From an uncultured Roseburia sp. (lineage in GTDB: Bacteria; Bacillota; Clostridia; Lachnospirales; Lachnospiraceae), in the NCBI GenBank assembly GCA_945787015.1, contig CALZGM010000007.1, forward strand, positions 1 through 64,000: a stretch of 64,000 nt of DNA. Reading direction: 5' to 3'. Under the pieces are notes generated by a model. It had not been told where the DNA came from. It worked only from the letters and a program-made list of their open reading frames with translations, and made no database searches. Made by a program: the position numbers and the translations under genes. Every line of letters begins with the position of its first letter. Within the stretch, counting starts at the first letter, position 1. Below, one piece after another: positions 7,683 to 16,727 of this stretch.

Positions 7683-8934
7683 CTATATCCAAAATAAACT
7701 CTATCCAATTTTCTCCATCAACCATAACATTCCGGCACCCAATGTTCATATTCCATTCATTACATATCATTTTTACATGATATAATCCTATTCCACGATT
7801 CTGTCCTTTGGTTGAATTATGAAGTTGAAACCATTTCTCTATTTCCTCATAGGACACATAATGATATGTGTTTCCAATTGAAAACTCGTATTTATCCTCC
7901 GTCTCCATAACAGAAAGTACTATTCGCTTTTCATTCACATCTTCAGTTACCGCATCCACAGCATTATCAAGAAGTATTCCTATCACCTCTATCAAACGAT
8001 ATTCTGGAATTTTTAATTTCTTCAAACTTGCTTTTATACAATAGTCAATCACAATTCCATCTTCTTCGATTTCTTGAAACTTTCCATATAGAAATCCTGC
8101 CAAAATATTATTTTCTATCAATAACAAATTGTTATATTTATTCTCTTGTTGTAACTTATTGCAATATTCTGTTTGTGCATTGACCAATTTTTCGTATGTA
8201 TGATATGTATAATGTGCAGAGAAAACTGCTGCCAAATGATTTTTAAATTCATGTTGGCGCACCCTGACTTGTTCTAACAATTCATCATACTTTTCCTGCA
8301 TACTTTTTTTTACTTGTAATTCAGTCTGTATATTTTCAATCCTATTTTCTGCCCCACTCCATCGCCCTAGTAGTAACAGTAATACCAAAGATATCGGAAT
8401 AGCAAACACAAAAATACCTACATATATTCCTTTAAAAAGTATATCTTGAAGCAAAAGAGCAATTATCACTGGCAGTACAAATGCAACTAAGACCCTTACA
8501 TACTTCCATTCCTTAGAAATGTTTCTACGAATCCTCTCTATCTTACATTTGGGTAATATATACACACATATAAGTAGCACAAAAATATTTCCAAGCAATG
8601 TTCTTGTTGCTTCCTGTTCTGGTACTAATATTGCCGCAAGCAGTATACATATAAACTCAATTGCCGGCATAATTATCAAAAGCAACAAGATGTCTATTCC
8701 TGCACTTATATAGCTATTTTGAAATTTTATCTTATCAAACACATAAATAAGCATATATATTACCAAACTAATCGTTTCCGACATCTGTAGAGTATTAAAA
8801 CAAATAAAAGTTACTAATAGTACTATAAAAAATGTCATAGTACTAATATCGACTCTTACTTTTTGCCCATTTATTCGATAAATACAGACAATCACAGCCA
8901 TTAGTTCTAATACTAAAGCGATCTTCATTATCAT
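7666..8934 (-). CDS. agrC: AgrC-like sensor histidine kinase (GHKL type)
   Basis: A 422-residue kinase. About 190 residues of six or so hydrophobic segments form the membrane sensor. A coiled linker (ENRIENIQTELQVKKSMQEKYDELLEQVR) follows. The phospho-acceptor box is RQHEFKNHLAAVF, the N-box is LLDNAVDAV, and the G-box is RGIGLYHVKMI. This is the HPK10/AgrC architecture that reads cyclic autoinducer peptides. It starts 2 bp from the response regulator's end (AGTATG context), so they are one operon. Convergent to agrBD rather than in the usual BDCA order. Confidence 0.9.
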   Translation of the reverse strand: MIMKIALVLELMAVIVCIYRINGQKVRVDISTMTFFIVLLVTFICFNTLQMSETISLVIYMLIYVFDKIKFQNSYISAGIDILLLLIIMPAIEFICILLAAILVPEQEATRTLLGNIFVLLICVYILPKCKIERIRRNISKEWKYVRVLVAFVLPVIIALLLQDILFKGIYVGIFVFAIPISLVLLLLLGRWSGAENRIENIQTELQVKKSMQEKYDELLEQVRVRQHEFKNHLAAVFSAHYTYHTYEKLVNAQTEYCNKLQQENKYNNLLLIENNILAGFLYGKFQEIEEDGIVIDYCIKASLKKLKIPEYRLIEVIGILLDNAVDAVTEDVNEKRIVLSVMETEDKYEFSIGNTYHYVSYEEIEKWFQLHNSTKGQNRGIGLYHVKMICNEWNMNIGCRNVMVDGENWIEFILDIDKADR

Positions 8935-8935
8935 A

Positions 8936-9661
8936 CTACTTAAATATTTCTCTTAACTTCTTTTTGTACATTATACCTATCTCAACATTTCCAAATCCTT
9001 CTTTCAATCGGATTATTTGATTGGGTATATCCACATTATCTATAAAGGTCATATTAACAAGTGTGCTTCGGCTGCATTGTATTATATCAATACTATCAAC
9101 GTCTTCAATTAATTTTTTTAGTGTAATGTAAGGAATCTTTAGCATATCTCCTCGCGTCGTATGAATATTCATAATATGATTTATGCTTTCTGCATACACA
9201 ATGTCTTCTCTATCAACAGCCAATATAATACCGTCCTTGCGAAAATACAATGTCTTTCTTGTTTCTACACTACATGGAAAATTTAAGCATTCACTCACAA
9301 TCCTCTTTAGCATCTCAGTGTCAAAAGGCTTTTCAACAAATCTATAACAATGTAATTTCTCATATGTGTATAATTTAGCATCTTCTAATGAAGAGATAAA
9401 AATAACCGGAGTAAACGCATATTTTTCAATCGTCCTTATTCTATCTACAAATTTCAAACCAGAAGAATCTCCCGGTTTACATGTATCTAGTATTATATCT
9501 ATAATAAACAAATCTATTCTTTTTTCTAATATGCACTGATATGCACCTTTCAAGTCGGAGTACGAAAAAATCTGATTTCTATTATCTATTTCCAAAAGAA
9601 TACGCCCGATACAATCGCTCGTTGTCATATTATCCTCTAAAACTAATATCTTTTTTATCAT
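8936..9661 (-). CDS. agrA: AgrA-like LytTR response regulator
   Basis: A 241-residue regulator. The N-terminal receiver has acidic E9/D10, phospho-acceptor D55 (LFIIDIILD) and the conserved K in RFVEKPF. The C-terminal LytTR DNA-binding domain includes YAESINHIMNIHTTRGD, LKKLIEDVDSIDIIQCSRSTLVNM and IRLKEGFGNVEIG. Such regulators bind two 9-10-bp direct repeats about two helical turns apart; exactly such a repeat lies upstream of loaP. GAGGATGTT precedes the ATG. Its partner is the GHKL kinase immediately downstream. Confidence 0.9.
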   Translation of the reverse strand: MIKKILVLEDNMTTSDCIGRILLEIDNRNQIFSYSDLKGAYQCILEKRIDLFIIDIILDTCKPGDSSGLKFVDRIRTIEKYAFTPVIFISSLEDAKLYTYEKLHCYRFVEKPFDTEMLKRIVSECLNFPCSVETRKTLYFRKDGIILAVDREDIVYAESINHIMNIHTTRGDMLKIPYITLKKLIEDVDSIDIIQCSRSTLVNMTFIDNVDIPNQIIRLKEGFGNVEIGIMYKKKLREIFK

Positions 9662-9674
9662 AACATCCTCTTAA

Positions 9675-10349
9675 TCACACTGAACATATCTGTAACAAAT
9701 ATCCAAGCAACTCTTTTCCACAATCTTCATCTACTGCACACAAAAGATTGTCAATTGTGTTAATAATATCCGTTTTACTTTTTACAATTAGTGCTGGCGG
9801 AATACCATATAAATAGTACATTCTCCATATAATTTCACTGTCGGGTAATACCTTTCCATTTTCAAGTCCCCTCAGCTTCTTAATATCAACTTGTACTATT
9901 TCTGACATTTTACGTTGATTACATCCTAATATTCTTCTCAAAGCACCAAAAACATTATTATTCCTCTCAATCAATGTAATAACACCCATTGAATATTTTA
10001 CATTTTCATAGAGACATTTTCCATTCTCAGATGGTTTACAAATATATAAATACTCAATTACTCCATATATTATTTTAAGATAAACAACTAACTCCTCATA
10101 CGAAAACTTCTGAAAGTGTTCATTGCTTCTTCTTGGACTTCGCATACCTGTAAATACATAAAAACTATCTATGTCTGATTCACATAAACATTGTATCTCA
10201 TAATATGTAAGGTGTCGTTTTCCCTGTTCAATTTTACTATAATGACTCTGACTCATGTGTATTAATTGCCCCATTTCGGCTTGTGATTTATTTCTATTTA
10301 TACGTTCTTCTTTTAATCTTTCTAACACATTTTTATAAGACATACTCAT
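9675..10349 (-). CDS. Protein with two XRE-type helix-turn-helix domains
   Basis: A 224-residue protein with an N-terminal Cro/C1 HTH (about 8-55, NKSQAEMGQLIHMSQSHYSKIEQGKRHL) and a second HTH-like stretch later (ALRRILGCNQRKMSEIVQVDIKKLRGLENGK). The segment between is helical and cysteine-containing, and the C-terminus is hydrophobic. It is the first gene of the unit that continues into agrA (13 bp on) and agrC. It may set the basal level of the quorum system or tie it to a second signal; that role is inferred from position. Confidence 0.75.
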   Translation of the reverse strand: MSMSYKNVLERLKEERINRNKSQAEMGQLIHMSQSHYSKIEQGKRHLTYYEIQCLCESDIDSFYVFTGMRSPRRSNEHFQKFSYEELVVYLKIIYGVIEYLYICKPSENGKCLYENVKYSMGVITLIERNNNVFGALRRILGCNQRKMSEIVQVDIKKLRGLENGKVLPDSEIIWRMYYLYGIPPALIVKSKTDIINTIDNLLCAVDEDCGKELLGYLLQICSV

Positions 10350-10550
10350 GGGTAATCTTTCCTCGAATTATAATTCCTATTTTACCCATATTAAGTGAAT
10401 TTATTTCCCTAGTGTGCACCGATATGTGACTATTTGGGTCAGTATTTATTTTTGTCTTTCTCATATTAATCATAAACCGATATCATTCCCACTATAATCG
10501 TAGAGTTTTGATTCCCTATATTTCTTAACTTCCAGTAGAAGTTAAGATCC
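10350..10550. other. Upstream region of the agrCA unit with a perfect hairpin
   Basis: No gene. CTTAACTTC (10524-10532) and GAAGTTAAG (10538-10546) form a perfect 9-bp stem with a 5-nt loop. It is nested inside GTTTTGAT (10505-10512) and ATCAAAAC (10561-10568). The outer repeat runs into the transposase remnant, so this may be insertion-sequence debris rather than a regulator of the minus-strand unit. Confidence 0.45.
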
Positions 10551-11616
10551 AAGTACGACTATCAAAACAAGGAAACTGATGACAGCCATAACGATTACAG
10601 TAATAAGATAGTCACCTCATCATTAGGTGATATTGAGTTAGATATTCCGCGTGACCGAAATGGCGAGTTCGAACCACAAATCGTTAATAAGCATCAGATC
10701 GATATTTCTAACATCAAGGATAAAGCGTGTCCATGTACGTGAAAGGGATGACTACAAGGGATATTTCTGCTCATCTCAAGTCTGTTTATGGTGTAGATGC
10801 GTCTGCAGAAACGATTTCACACATGACCGACCAAATCCTTCCAATCGCAAAAGAATGGCAGAACCTTCCATTAGAAAAGAAGTATGCAGTTGTATTTATG
10901 GATGCTGTGCATTTACATATAAGACCAGACAGTCAGACTATCAAAAAGGCTGTTTACATAGCTATAGAAATTAAACTTAATGGTCGAAAAGAAGTCTTAG
11001 GCATGTGGATTGGTAGCAATGAAAGCGTCAAATACTGGCTTGGGTTGCTGAATGAAATCAAAAATCGAGGTGTGGAAGACATCATGATTGTGTCAGTAGA
11101 CGATTTAACAGGCTTTGGAGATGCTATTAATGCTGTTTTTCCAAAAGCAGAAATTCAACACCACATCGTCCATTAGGTTCGCTATACCACAGAATTTGTG
11201 AATTATAAGGACATGAAACCATTTGTGAAGGATTTAAAAGAAGTATATCAGGCACCTACGGAAGAAATGGCATTTAAAAATCTAGATACTTTTGAAGAGA
11301 CATGGGGAAATATTCGTCTTCTGTTGGCTCATGGCGGAATAACTGGCCACAGCTTTCTACATACTTCAAATATCCACCGGAGATTAGAAAGATCATCTAT
11401 ACAACGAATTCGATTGAAAACTTTAACCGTCAGTTCCGCAAGGTTACAAAATCAAAGACGATTTTTCCGACAGACGATGTGCTGTTCAAAATCCTGTATT
11501 TGGCAATGTATGACATTACAGAAAAATGGACTGGTGCAGGTTGGAACTGGGGAAAAACCCTAGATCAGTTGTGTATTTATTTTGGAGATCGGATTTCACC
11601 AGTTGACATAGAATAA
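10551..11616 (+). pseudogene. Decayed IS256-family transposase (mutator type)
   Basis: Translating through frame changes gives most of an IS256 transposase. First comes IELDIPRDRNGEFEPQIVNKH; then, in another frame, VKGMTTRDISAHLKSVYG, VFMDAVHLHIR, VLGMWIGSNESVKYWLG and GVEDIMIVSVDDLTGFGDAI. An in-frame TAG at 11174-11176 follows IVH. Further frames give YPPEIRKIIYTTNSIENFNRQFRKV and the end VDIE. The N-terminal part is missing. At least three frame breaks plus the stop make it non-functional. It separates the agr genes from the peptide-maturase genes and marks an old insertion. Confidence 0.9.
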
Positions 11617-11637
11617 CACAAAGAACCCATAAGAAAA

Positions 11638-11664
11638 TCCAGGCTGCTCGATTGACAGCCTGGA
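11638..11664 (+). terminator. Hairpin after the transposase remnant
   Basis: TCCAGGCTG (11638-11646) and CAGCCTGGA (11656-11664) form a perfect 9-bp stem with a 9-nt loop, 22 bp after the transposase stop. There is no clear T-run behind it, so termination strength is uncertain; it may be part of the insertion sequence end. Confidence 0.55.
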
Positions 11665-11876
11665 TATGTTGTGCCAAAAACAAATCAAGGCACCAATAAT
11701 TATTTTAAAACTTAGAAACTCATCTGATATTTTTTCGTTAGTCCAGAGGATTTTTATCGAATATATATTCTTAGTTATTCTTTTTATACAATGGCACTAT
11801 TTATTCCCTAAAGTATTACTTCAGTTCATAATATCGTGAACATACTTATTTGTGTCTCTCAATAATCTAGAGAACT

Positions 11877-11969
11877 TTAGGATAATGAAAGACTAATCTC
11901 GATATCTTCCACAATAATCTCCTCATTAATTTCTATAAACTCATCATTCCAAATAAACACATTATTCAT
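11877..11969 (-). CDS. 30-residue candidate RiPP precursor peptide
   Basis: A short ORF beginning MNNVFIWNDEF and ending EDIEISLSLS, with an excellent AAAGGAGGTGACAAC ribosome site directly upstream. It starts 19 bp after the radical SAM/SPASM gene's stop on the same strand. The peptide is acidic in the middle, with alternating hydrophobic and acidic residues (EFIEINEEIIVEDIEI), and a polar SLSLS tail. It has no cysteine, so a Cys-thioether product is excluded. A tiny gene with a strong ribosome site next to a maturase is the usual RiPP arrangement. The peptide family is not one I recognise, and which part would be the core is unknown. Confidence 0.6.
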   Translation of the reverse strand: MNNVFIWNDEFIEINEEIIVEDIEISLSLS

Positions 11970-11987
11970 GTTGTCACCTCCTTTGTC

Positions 11988-14141
11988 CTACCATGTTTTC
12001 CCACCGGTCATCAGTTTAATATAATCCCGCAAACTATTAATATCATCTTCCGAAACATTTCTTTTAAGCTCAGACCATAAATAACATGAAAGCATAATTA
12101 AATATTTTTCCAACTCACACTCAGCATCGGACGCAGACTCCTCCAAACCACTATTTATATATGCCGTATAGGAACAAACTCCACCACATAGGTATCTTGC
12201 CCAGCAATTTTTACATCTTTCCGCTTCTGTAACCTTTTCAGGAACAAATACTGATTTATCAAATGTTTTATCTTTCAGATTTCCCATTTTAAATGCATCC
12301 ATTCCATTAAAACTATCACATGGATAAATGTCACCATTATTTCTAACGCTAAATATCCTTTCTCCACCTGGACATCTTTTAATAATAGCACGATCTCTCA
12401 TAAATACCCTCATTAGAAACCTTCCAAAAAAATCGAATGGTACAAGAATCGCCTTTAAATATTCATAATTTCCTCTTTTACAATGTTGGATTAAGTATTC
12501 AGCAAATTTAAAATAATTTTCTTTTATTATATTAATATTTTTCATTGTAATTGCAAATGACTTAGTACTGTCTGCTCTAACAAGTTTTATTGTAATAATT
12601 CTAAAGCCCAAATTCCATAGTTCCATAAATACTCCAAGAACATCAGGATTTTCTGCTGTTAATACAGCATTCACCCCTGGAAAATGCTCCCAGTTTAATT
12701 CCAATACCTTTGATATATTAGAATATGCTTTTTCAAAACTTCCATTACCATTTGGATATATTCTCATGCTATCGTTAGTACTTTTCCCGCCATCCAAACT
12801 AAAACCAATCCAATGATGATTTTGATTAAACCAATCAATTATTTCACCATTTAAAAGGGTTGCATTTGTGATAAAACCAAGCGCAACCTCTCCCTCTTCT
12901 CTTTGATCATATTCTTTAACAATTGACCATAACTTTTTATAGGTATCAAAAGATAACAATGGTTCACCACCTAAAGAATAATCTGCTCTTACTCTATAAG
13001 TATTTTCTTTCCGCTGAAGAATGAAATCTAAGCCCGCTCTTATAACTTCCTCCGATAATTCTTCCCTATTAAGATTATCCTCTTGCTTTTTATCCATAAA
13101 GCAATACTTACACGATAAATTACAAGTTTTTTTCCCAATAAAGGAAATAATACACTCTCCCGAATACCAATCTTCCTGATATAATAATTTATATTCTAGT
13201 TTTTTAGCATATAATTTTGAAATGTATCGTATTCTAGAGAAATTTTCATATGCTCTTACTAAAGATTCTTTATTTTCATTTTTACCAACTTGTAGAGTAA
13301 TATATCGCTCTATATCTTCGCCACAACCGTTAAAATAAATATCTAAAAATTTATATACATCTTCACTGAGAGTATACGAAGCCCTTGTATTTGCTTCAAA
13401 CAGAAAAAAAGAGTCTGCTACTCTAAATAAATTATATTGACTACTCTCATCTTTCCTGAAATTAGAAATATCTTCCGTAATCACTCCTAATATATCCGTA
13501 CACATCCAAAAATAACATTTTATATAATTAATGATATATGTATCAGTCTCATGCAGTTGAATTGGAACTATTTTCGACTCTACAATATCATTATTCAATC
13601 TATAACTTATAGTTTCTGCTATAATACTTCTATTTCCTTCTATTACCACATATGGCTGGTTCTCTGGTACCATATTGGTCTCGGCACTACCATTTATGAT
13701 ATTTATATTAGGGTTGCTGTACATTTCAATTAACTGGTTTATCATAGAATCTGAAAATACATTTACTCTATAGCCGAGTTTTGTGAGTTGATTTGCAATA
13801 TGATATGCATAATAGGTATCATCTATAAAAACCGTAAATACATTGCCGATTTGATTATTAATTTGCTTTTCTAACTCAATAATAGGCTTATCAAAAGTCC
13901 GAAAGTAATTTGAAATCTCCAAACTATTCTCGTCTTGTTCTACGATAAAAAGTGCATCTGAATTTGCAATTTTTCCGTTGTCTAGTTTAATAAAATTCTC
14001 ATCTTGGCTATTTACTAATACGACAAATCCATCATTTTCTTTTTTTATTGCGCCAATAATGTTATACTTTACTAATCCTTCCAACTGAAATATTTCCTTT
14101 GTAATTTCGTTTTCTGCCGGATATAAATATATGTTCCTCAT
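11988..14141 (-). CDS. Radical SAM/SPASM peptide maturase with long N-terminal domain
   Basis: A 717-residue enzyme. The radical SAM cluster motif is C340, C344, C347 (CNLSCKYC), followed by SLGGEPLLS and FSLDGG. The SPASM region carries Cys 590, 608, 643, 646, 652, 656 and 675, enough for two auxiliary Fe-S clusters. Just before the core, FFLFEANTRASYTLSEDVYKFLDIYF resembles the N-terminus of SCIFF-type maturases. The first 230 residues are an extra domain with a Rossmann-like segment (FTVFIDDTYYAYHIANQLTKLGYRVNVFS). Such enzymes crosslink or epimerise ribosomal peptides. Likely substrate is the 30-residue peptide just downstream. Confidence 0.85.
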   Translation of the reverse strand: MRNIYLYPAENEITKEIFQLEGLVKYNIIGAIKKENDGFVVLVNSQDENFIKLDNGKIANSDALFIVEQDENSLEISNYFRTFDKPIIELEKQINNQIGNVFTVFIDDTYYAYHIANQLTKLGYRVNVFSDSMINQLIEMYSNPNINIINGSAETNMVPENQPYVVIEGNRSIIAETISYRLNNDIVESKIVPIQLHETDTYIINYIKCYFWMCTDILGVITEDISNFRKDESSQYNLFRVADSFFLFEANTRASYTLSEDVYKFLDIYFNGCGEDIERYITLQVGKNENKESLVRAYENFSRIRYISKLYAKKLEYKLLYQEDWYSGECIISFIGKKTCNLSCKYCFMDKKQEDNLNREELSEEVIRAGLDFILQRKENTYRVRADYSLGGEPLLSFDTYKKLWSIVKEYDQREEGEVALGFITNATLLNGEIIDWFNQNHHWIGFSLDGGKSTNDSMRIYPNGNGSFEKAYSNISKVLELNWEHFPGVNAVLTAENPDVLGVFMELWNLGFRIITIKLVRADSTKSFAITMKNINIIKENYFKFAEYLIQHCKRGNYEYLKAILVPFDFFGRFLMRVFMRDRAIIKRCPGGERIFSVRNNGDIYPCDSFNGMDAFKMGNLKDKTFDKSVFVPEKVTEAERCKNCWARYLCGGVCSYTAYINSGLEESASDAECELEKYLIMLSCYLWSELKRNVSEDDINSLRDYIKLMTGGKTW

Positions 14142-14443
14142 AGGTCCTTGTATGATATTTCCATGAGTAAAATATCACATTTCCTTTCTTATAATATTGT
14201 AGTACAATACATTCAAACTTTATTCTCTTAAATCTCATTCTTAGAGTCCTGCTAACTACTGGATACATATTATTTAATATATAACCATATTTATATTAGG
14301 TGTTTCGAAATATTATTTTTGGAATTCAATGGATTTGAAACACTCTCCGGAAAATACTAACCAGCCTCGGAACTTTGATTTTCCGTACCATATATTTGTT
14401 TTAGCTAACCGTCCTTCCAAGCAACCTTTCTTATGAAACATCT
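14142..14443. other. Gap between the biosynthetic operon and the maturase gene
   Basis: About 300 bp. It should contain the end of the long cluster transcript and the maturase promoter. The maturase has a moderate AAGGACCT site before its ATG. No clean terminator hairpin or tRNA is visible; an open frame on the minus strand (14062-14268) overlaps the maturase start and shows no protein features. Confidence 0.4.
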
Positions 14444-15484
14444 CTAGAGCTTAACAACCAATTTTGCAAGAACACTTTTATCGATTTCTTTCATTCTCCT
14501 CACATTTTCATACAGTATATCTAATAAATCCGTATTTGGATGTACAGTATACTTAATCGCTAGGTTATGCGATTTCTCTGCTAGGTTTTCAGCTTCTCTG
14601 TATTCAATTAATAGCTCTTTCACCTCTGTAATATGCTCGTCTATATATTTTATTCTCATCATCATTATTTTTTTATGCTCTTTTAAAAGTCGGAATATTC
14701 TAAGATCTAAAATTTCTTCGCCGCGTTTAATTTCTAATTTTTCTTTCGCTTTTACAATTTCTATATGTTCTAATATCTTATCAAATACATTTATCCCATA
14801 AACAACACCTAAATCCTGCTCATAAAAACGATTAAAAGTTTCATAAGAATTAATACCGCATAGATATTCAATAAGAGAGTTTTTCACTAGCGTTGTATTA
14901 AACCTATAATAATCATTTTCGTTGTATTGATAGAAATAAATACGATCTGCCCAAAAATTATCAATCTTATCTAAAAAGTTATTTTTAAATGCTGCTTCAA
15001 AGTTCTTATAAGGGCAAGTCCCCTCTTCGAATATAATTTGCCGATTGTACCCTAAGATGTTATACTGTTCTTTTTCATCATCATATCCATAAATAAACAA
15101 GTCATGTACTCTATGCTCTTTCTCGTAGCGCCATGTTGTTGGTATATAATACTCATCAACCTGAAATTGAATATAATAGCCTTGGTCGATATGACCTTTA
15201 ATATAATCGTGAATATCAATATTTAGGTTCATAAAGGTAGTCCATGATATTAACTGTTTATTCAAGTATGCAGCATTATTCGTTACAGCACCGTCAAATT
15301 TGAGAAAAACATTATGACGGTCCTCAATTGTAATATCCTTATTTGCATTTAACTGAATAAAATTGCTGAGAAACCATTCTAAGTAATTATCTCCATTTGC
15401 CGCTAAAACTGATAACGGATAAGCATCGTATAACCACGTGCTAGTCAACGGTTCACTAATAGGTAATTTTCTTTTTCTATCCAT
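14444..15484 (-). CDS. BtrH-like acyltransferase-fold protein, no cysteine nucleophile
   Basis: A 346-residue protein related to the two adjacent paralogues at 23462-25551 and more distantly to that at 29124. The shared core reads QGYYIQFQVDEYYIP, then HDLFIYGYDDEKEQYNILGY. The family model is BtrH, a papain-like enzyme of butirosin biosynthesis that moves an acyl group from a carrier protein to an acceptor. Here the histidine (HDLFIYGY) is kept, but the N-terminal stretch expected to hold the catalytic cysteine (STWLYDAYPLSVLAANGDN) has none. It may bind acyl-carrier proteins without catalysis. It is the last gene of the cluster, 250 bp after the oxidoreductase. Confidence 0.6.
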   Translation of the reverse strand: MDRKRKLPISEPLTSTWLYDAYPLSVLAANGDNYLEWFLSNFIQLNANKDITIEDRHNVFLKFDGAVTNNAAYLNKQLISWTTFMNLNIDIHDYIKGHIDQGYYIQFQVDEYYIPTTWRYEKEHRVHDLFIYGYDDEKEQYNILGYNRQIIFEEGTCPYKNFEAAFKNNFLDKIDNFWADRIYFYQYNENDYYRFNTTLVKNSLIEYLCGINSYETFNRFYEQDLGVVYGINVFDKILEHIEIVKAKEKLEIKRGEEILDLRIFRLLKEHKKIMMMRIKYIDEHITEVKELLIEYREAENLAEKSHNLAIKYTVHPNTDLLDILYENVRRMKEIDKSVLAKLVVKL

Positions 15485-15734
15485 ATATTTATTTCCTCCT
15501 AATTAAAACTTCAACTCAAAAACTGTTTTATAGTAACAATAACGCTCTTAATGCTTTTAGTAACAACCTTAAATTTTTGAAAATAAAAAAGAGTCGATTA
15601 TCACCAGATTTGTGAAATCTCCTCTTGTAATATCTATAAATATTAAGTTTCTTTTTATGCGCTATTCATAAATAACTATAATAACTACGAAAAATTCATC
15701 GGAATCTACTTTCAAAATTCGAAAATATAATTAC

Positions 15735-16727
15735 CTATAAAATACGAATTCTTCGACCAGTTTCAAATGATTCTATAATTTTGTCCGCCAATAGAAGCGT
15801 TCTAGCTCCTGATTCTGCACCAATTGGTGGCTTTTCTTTTTCAATAAGAGCATGAACAACTTCATTAACATGCTTATCAAAACTAGATAAAATAGATTTG
15901 TCTAAATCATTAAATATTCCTGCTTCCCAACTTTCCATAAACTCACTACCCATGCTTTGAAATGTATATCTTTTGGTATAATCTTCTACATGAATACAGC
16001 CCAATGTACCATTTATTTCCAGGTACTGAGATGGTCGATAAGTTTCAAACGCATCATATGTCCCTAAATAATTTCCCAGCGCTCCATTTTTGAATTTAAG
16101 GACAATACCCATAGTGGTTAATCCTCTATTAGATATTTTCGTCATTTCTGCCTGTACCGATTCTATTTCACCACAAAGATATTCTAATAAATCTAGTCCA
16201 TGACATTGCGTTTCTATTAAATTTTCATACATATGATTTCTACAAACACCATATTGTCCTAGTTTCCATACTACAAATGCCATCTTACCTATCTTGTTTT
16301 CTTGGATTGCCTTTCGTGCAAGTTGAATTGGTTTAGAATATCGATGCATAAAGTTAATTGCAAAAAAAACATTCTTTTTTTGAGCTTCGTTAATTAATTT
16401 ATCTGCTAAATCATACTCATATGTTAAAGGTTTCTCCGTAATAATCGGAACTCCTTCGTTAATTAATCTCATTAATGTATCATAACACTTCATTCCCGGA
16501 AGTGCTACACTAACTAGGTCTGGCTTAATTTGATTCAGCATTAAATTAATATCAGTAAAATAAGGTACATTAAACTGGTTGGCAAACACCTTAGCCTTTT
16601 CTTCCGTACGCCCTACAATGCATGCCAACTCAGTAAGCTCACCTCTTGAATAAACTTTTGCATGATTCAATCCCCAATTTCCGGTACCGATGACAGCAAC
16701 TTTTTGTCTTTTTCCCATACACCTCAC
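15735..16727 (-). CDS. Gfo/Idh/MocA-family NAD(P)-dependent oxidoreductase
   Basis: A 330-residue dehydrogenase. Its Rossmann motif is KVAVIGTGNWGLNHAKVYSRG near the start, VSVALPGMKCYDT lies near residue 75, and the conserved ITEKPLTY near 96. These enzymes oxidise or reduce sugars, cyclitols or related alcohols. The first codon may be GTG at 16727 (overlapping the glycosylase end by 4 bp) or ATG three codons later at 16718. In a cluster with no glycosyltransferase, a tailoring redox step on the product is the likely role; the substrate cannot be read. Confidence 0.85.
   Translation of the reverse strand: MRCMGKRQKVAVIGTGNWGLNHAKVYSRGELTELACIVGRTEEKAKVFANQFNVPYFTDINLMLNQIKPDLVSVALPGMKCYDTLMRLINEGVPIITEKPLTYEYDLADKLINEAQKKNVFFAINFMHRYSKPIQLARKAIQENKIGKMAFVVWKLGQYGVCRNHMYENLIETQCHGLDLLEYLCGEIESVQAEMTKISNRGLTTMGIVLKFKNGALGNYLGTYDAFETYRPSQYLEINGTLGCIHVEDYTKRYTFQSMGSEFMESWEAGIFNDLDKSILSSFDKHVNEVVHALIEKEKPPIGAESGARTLLLADKIIESFETGRRIRIL

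Noticed and set aside
14062..14268. 68-codon minus-strand frame as a RiPP precursor upstream of the maturase
   Set aside because: It overlaps the maturase start in another frame, has no ribosome site, and shows a random basic composition.
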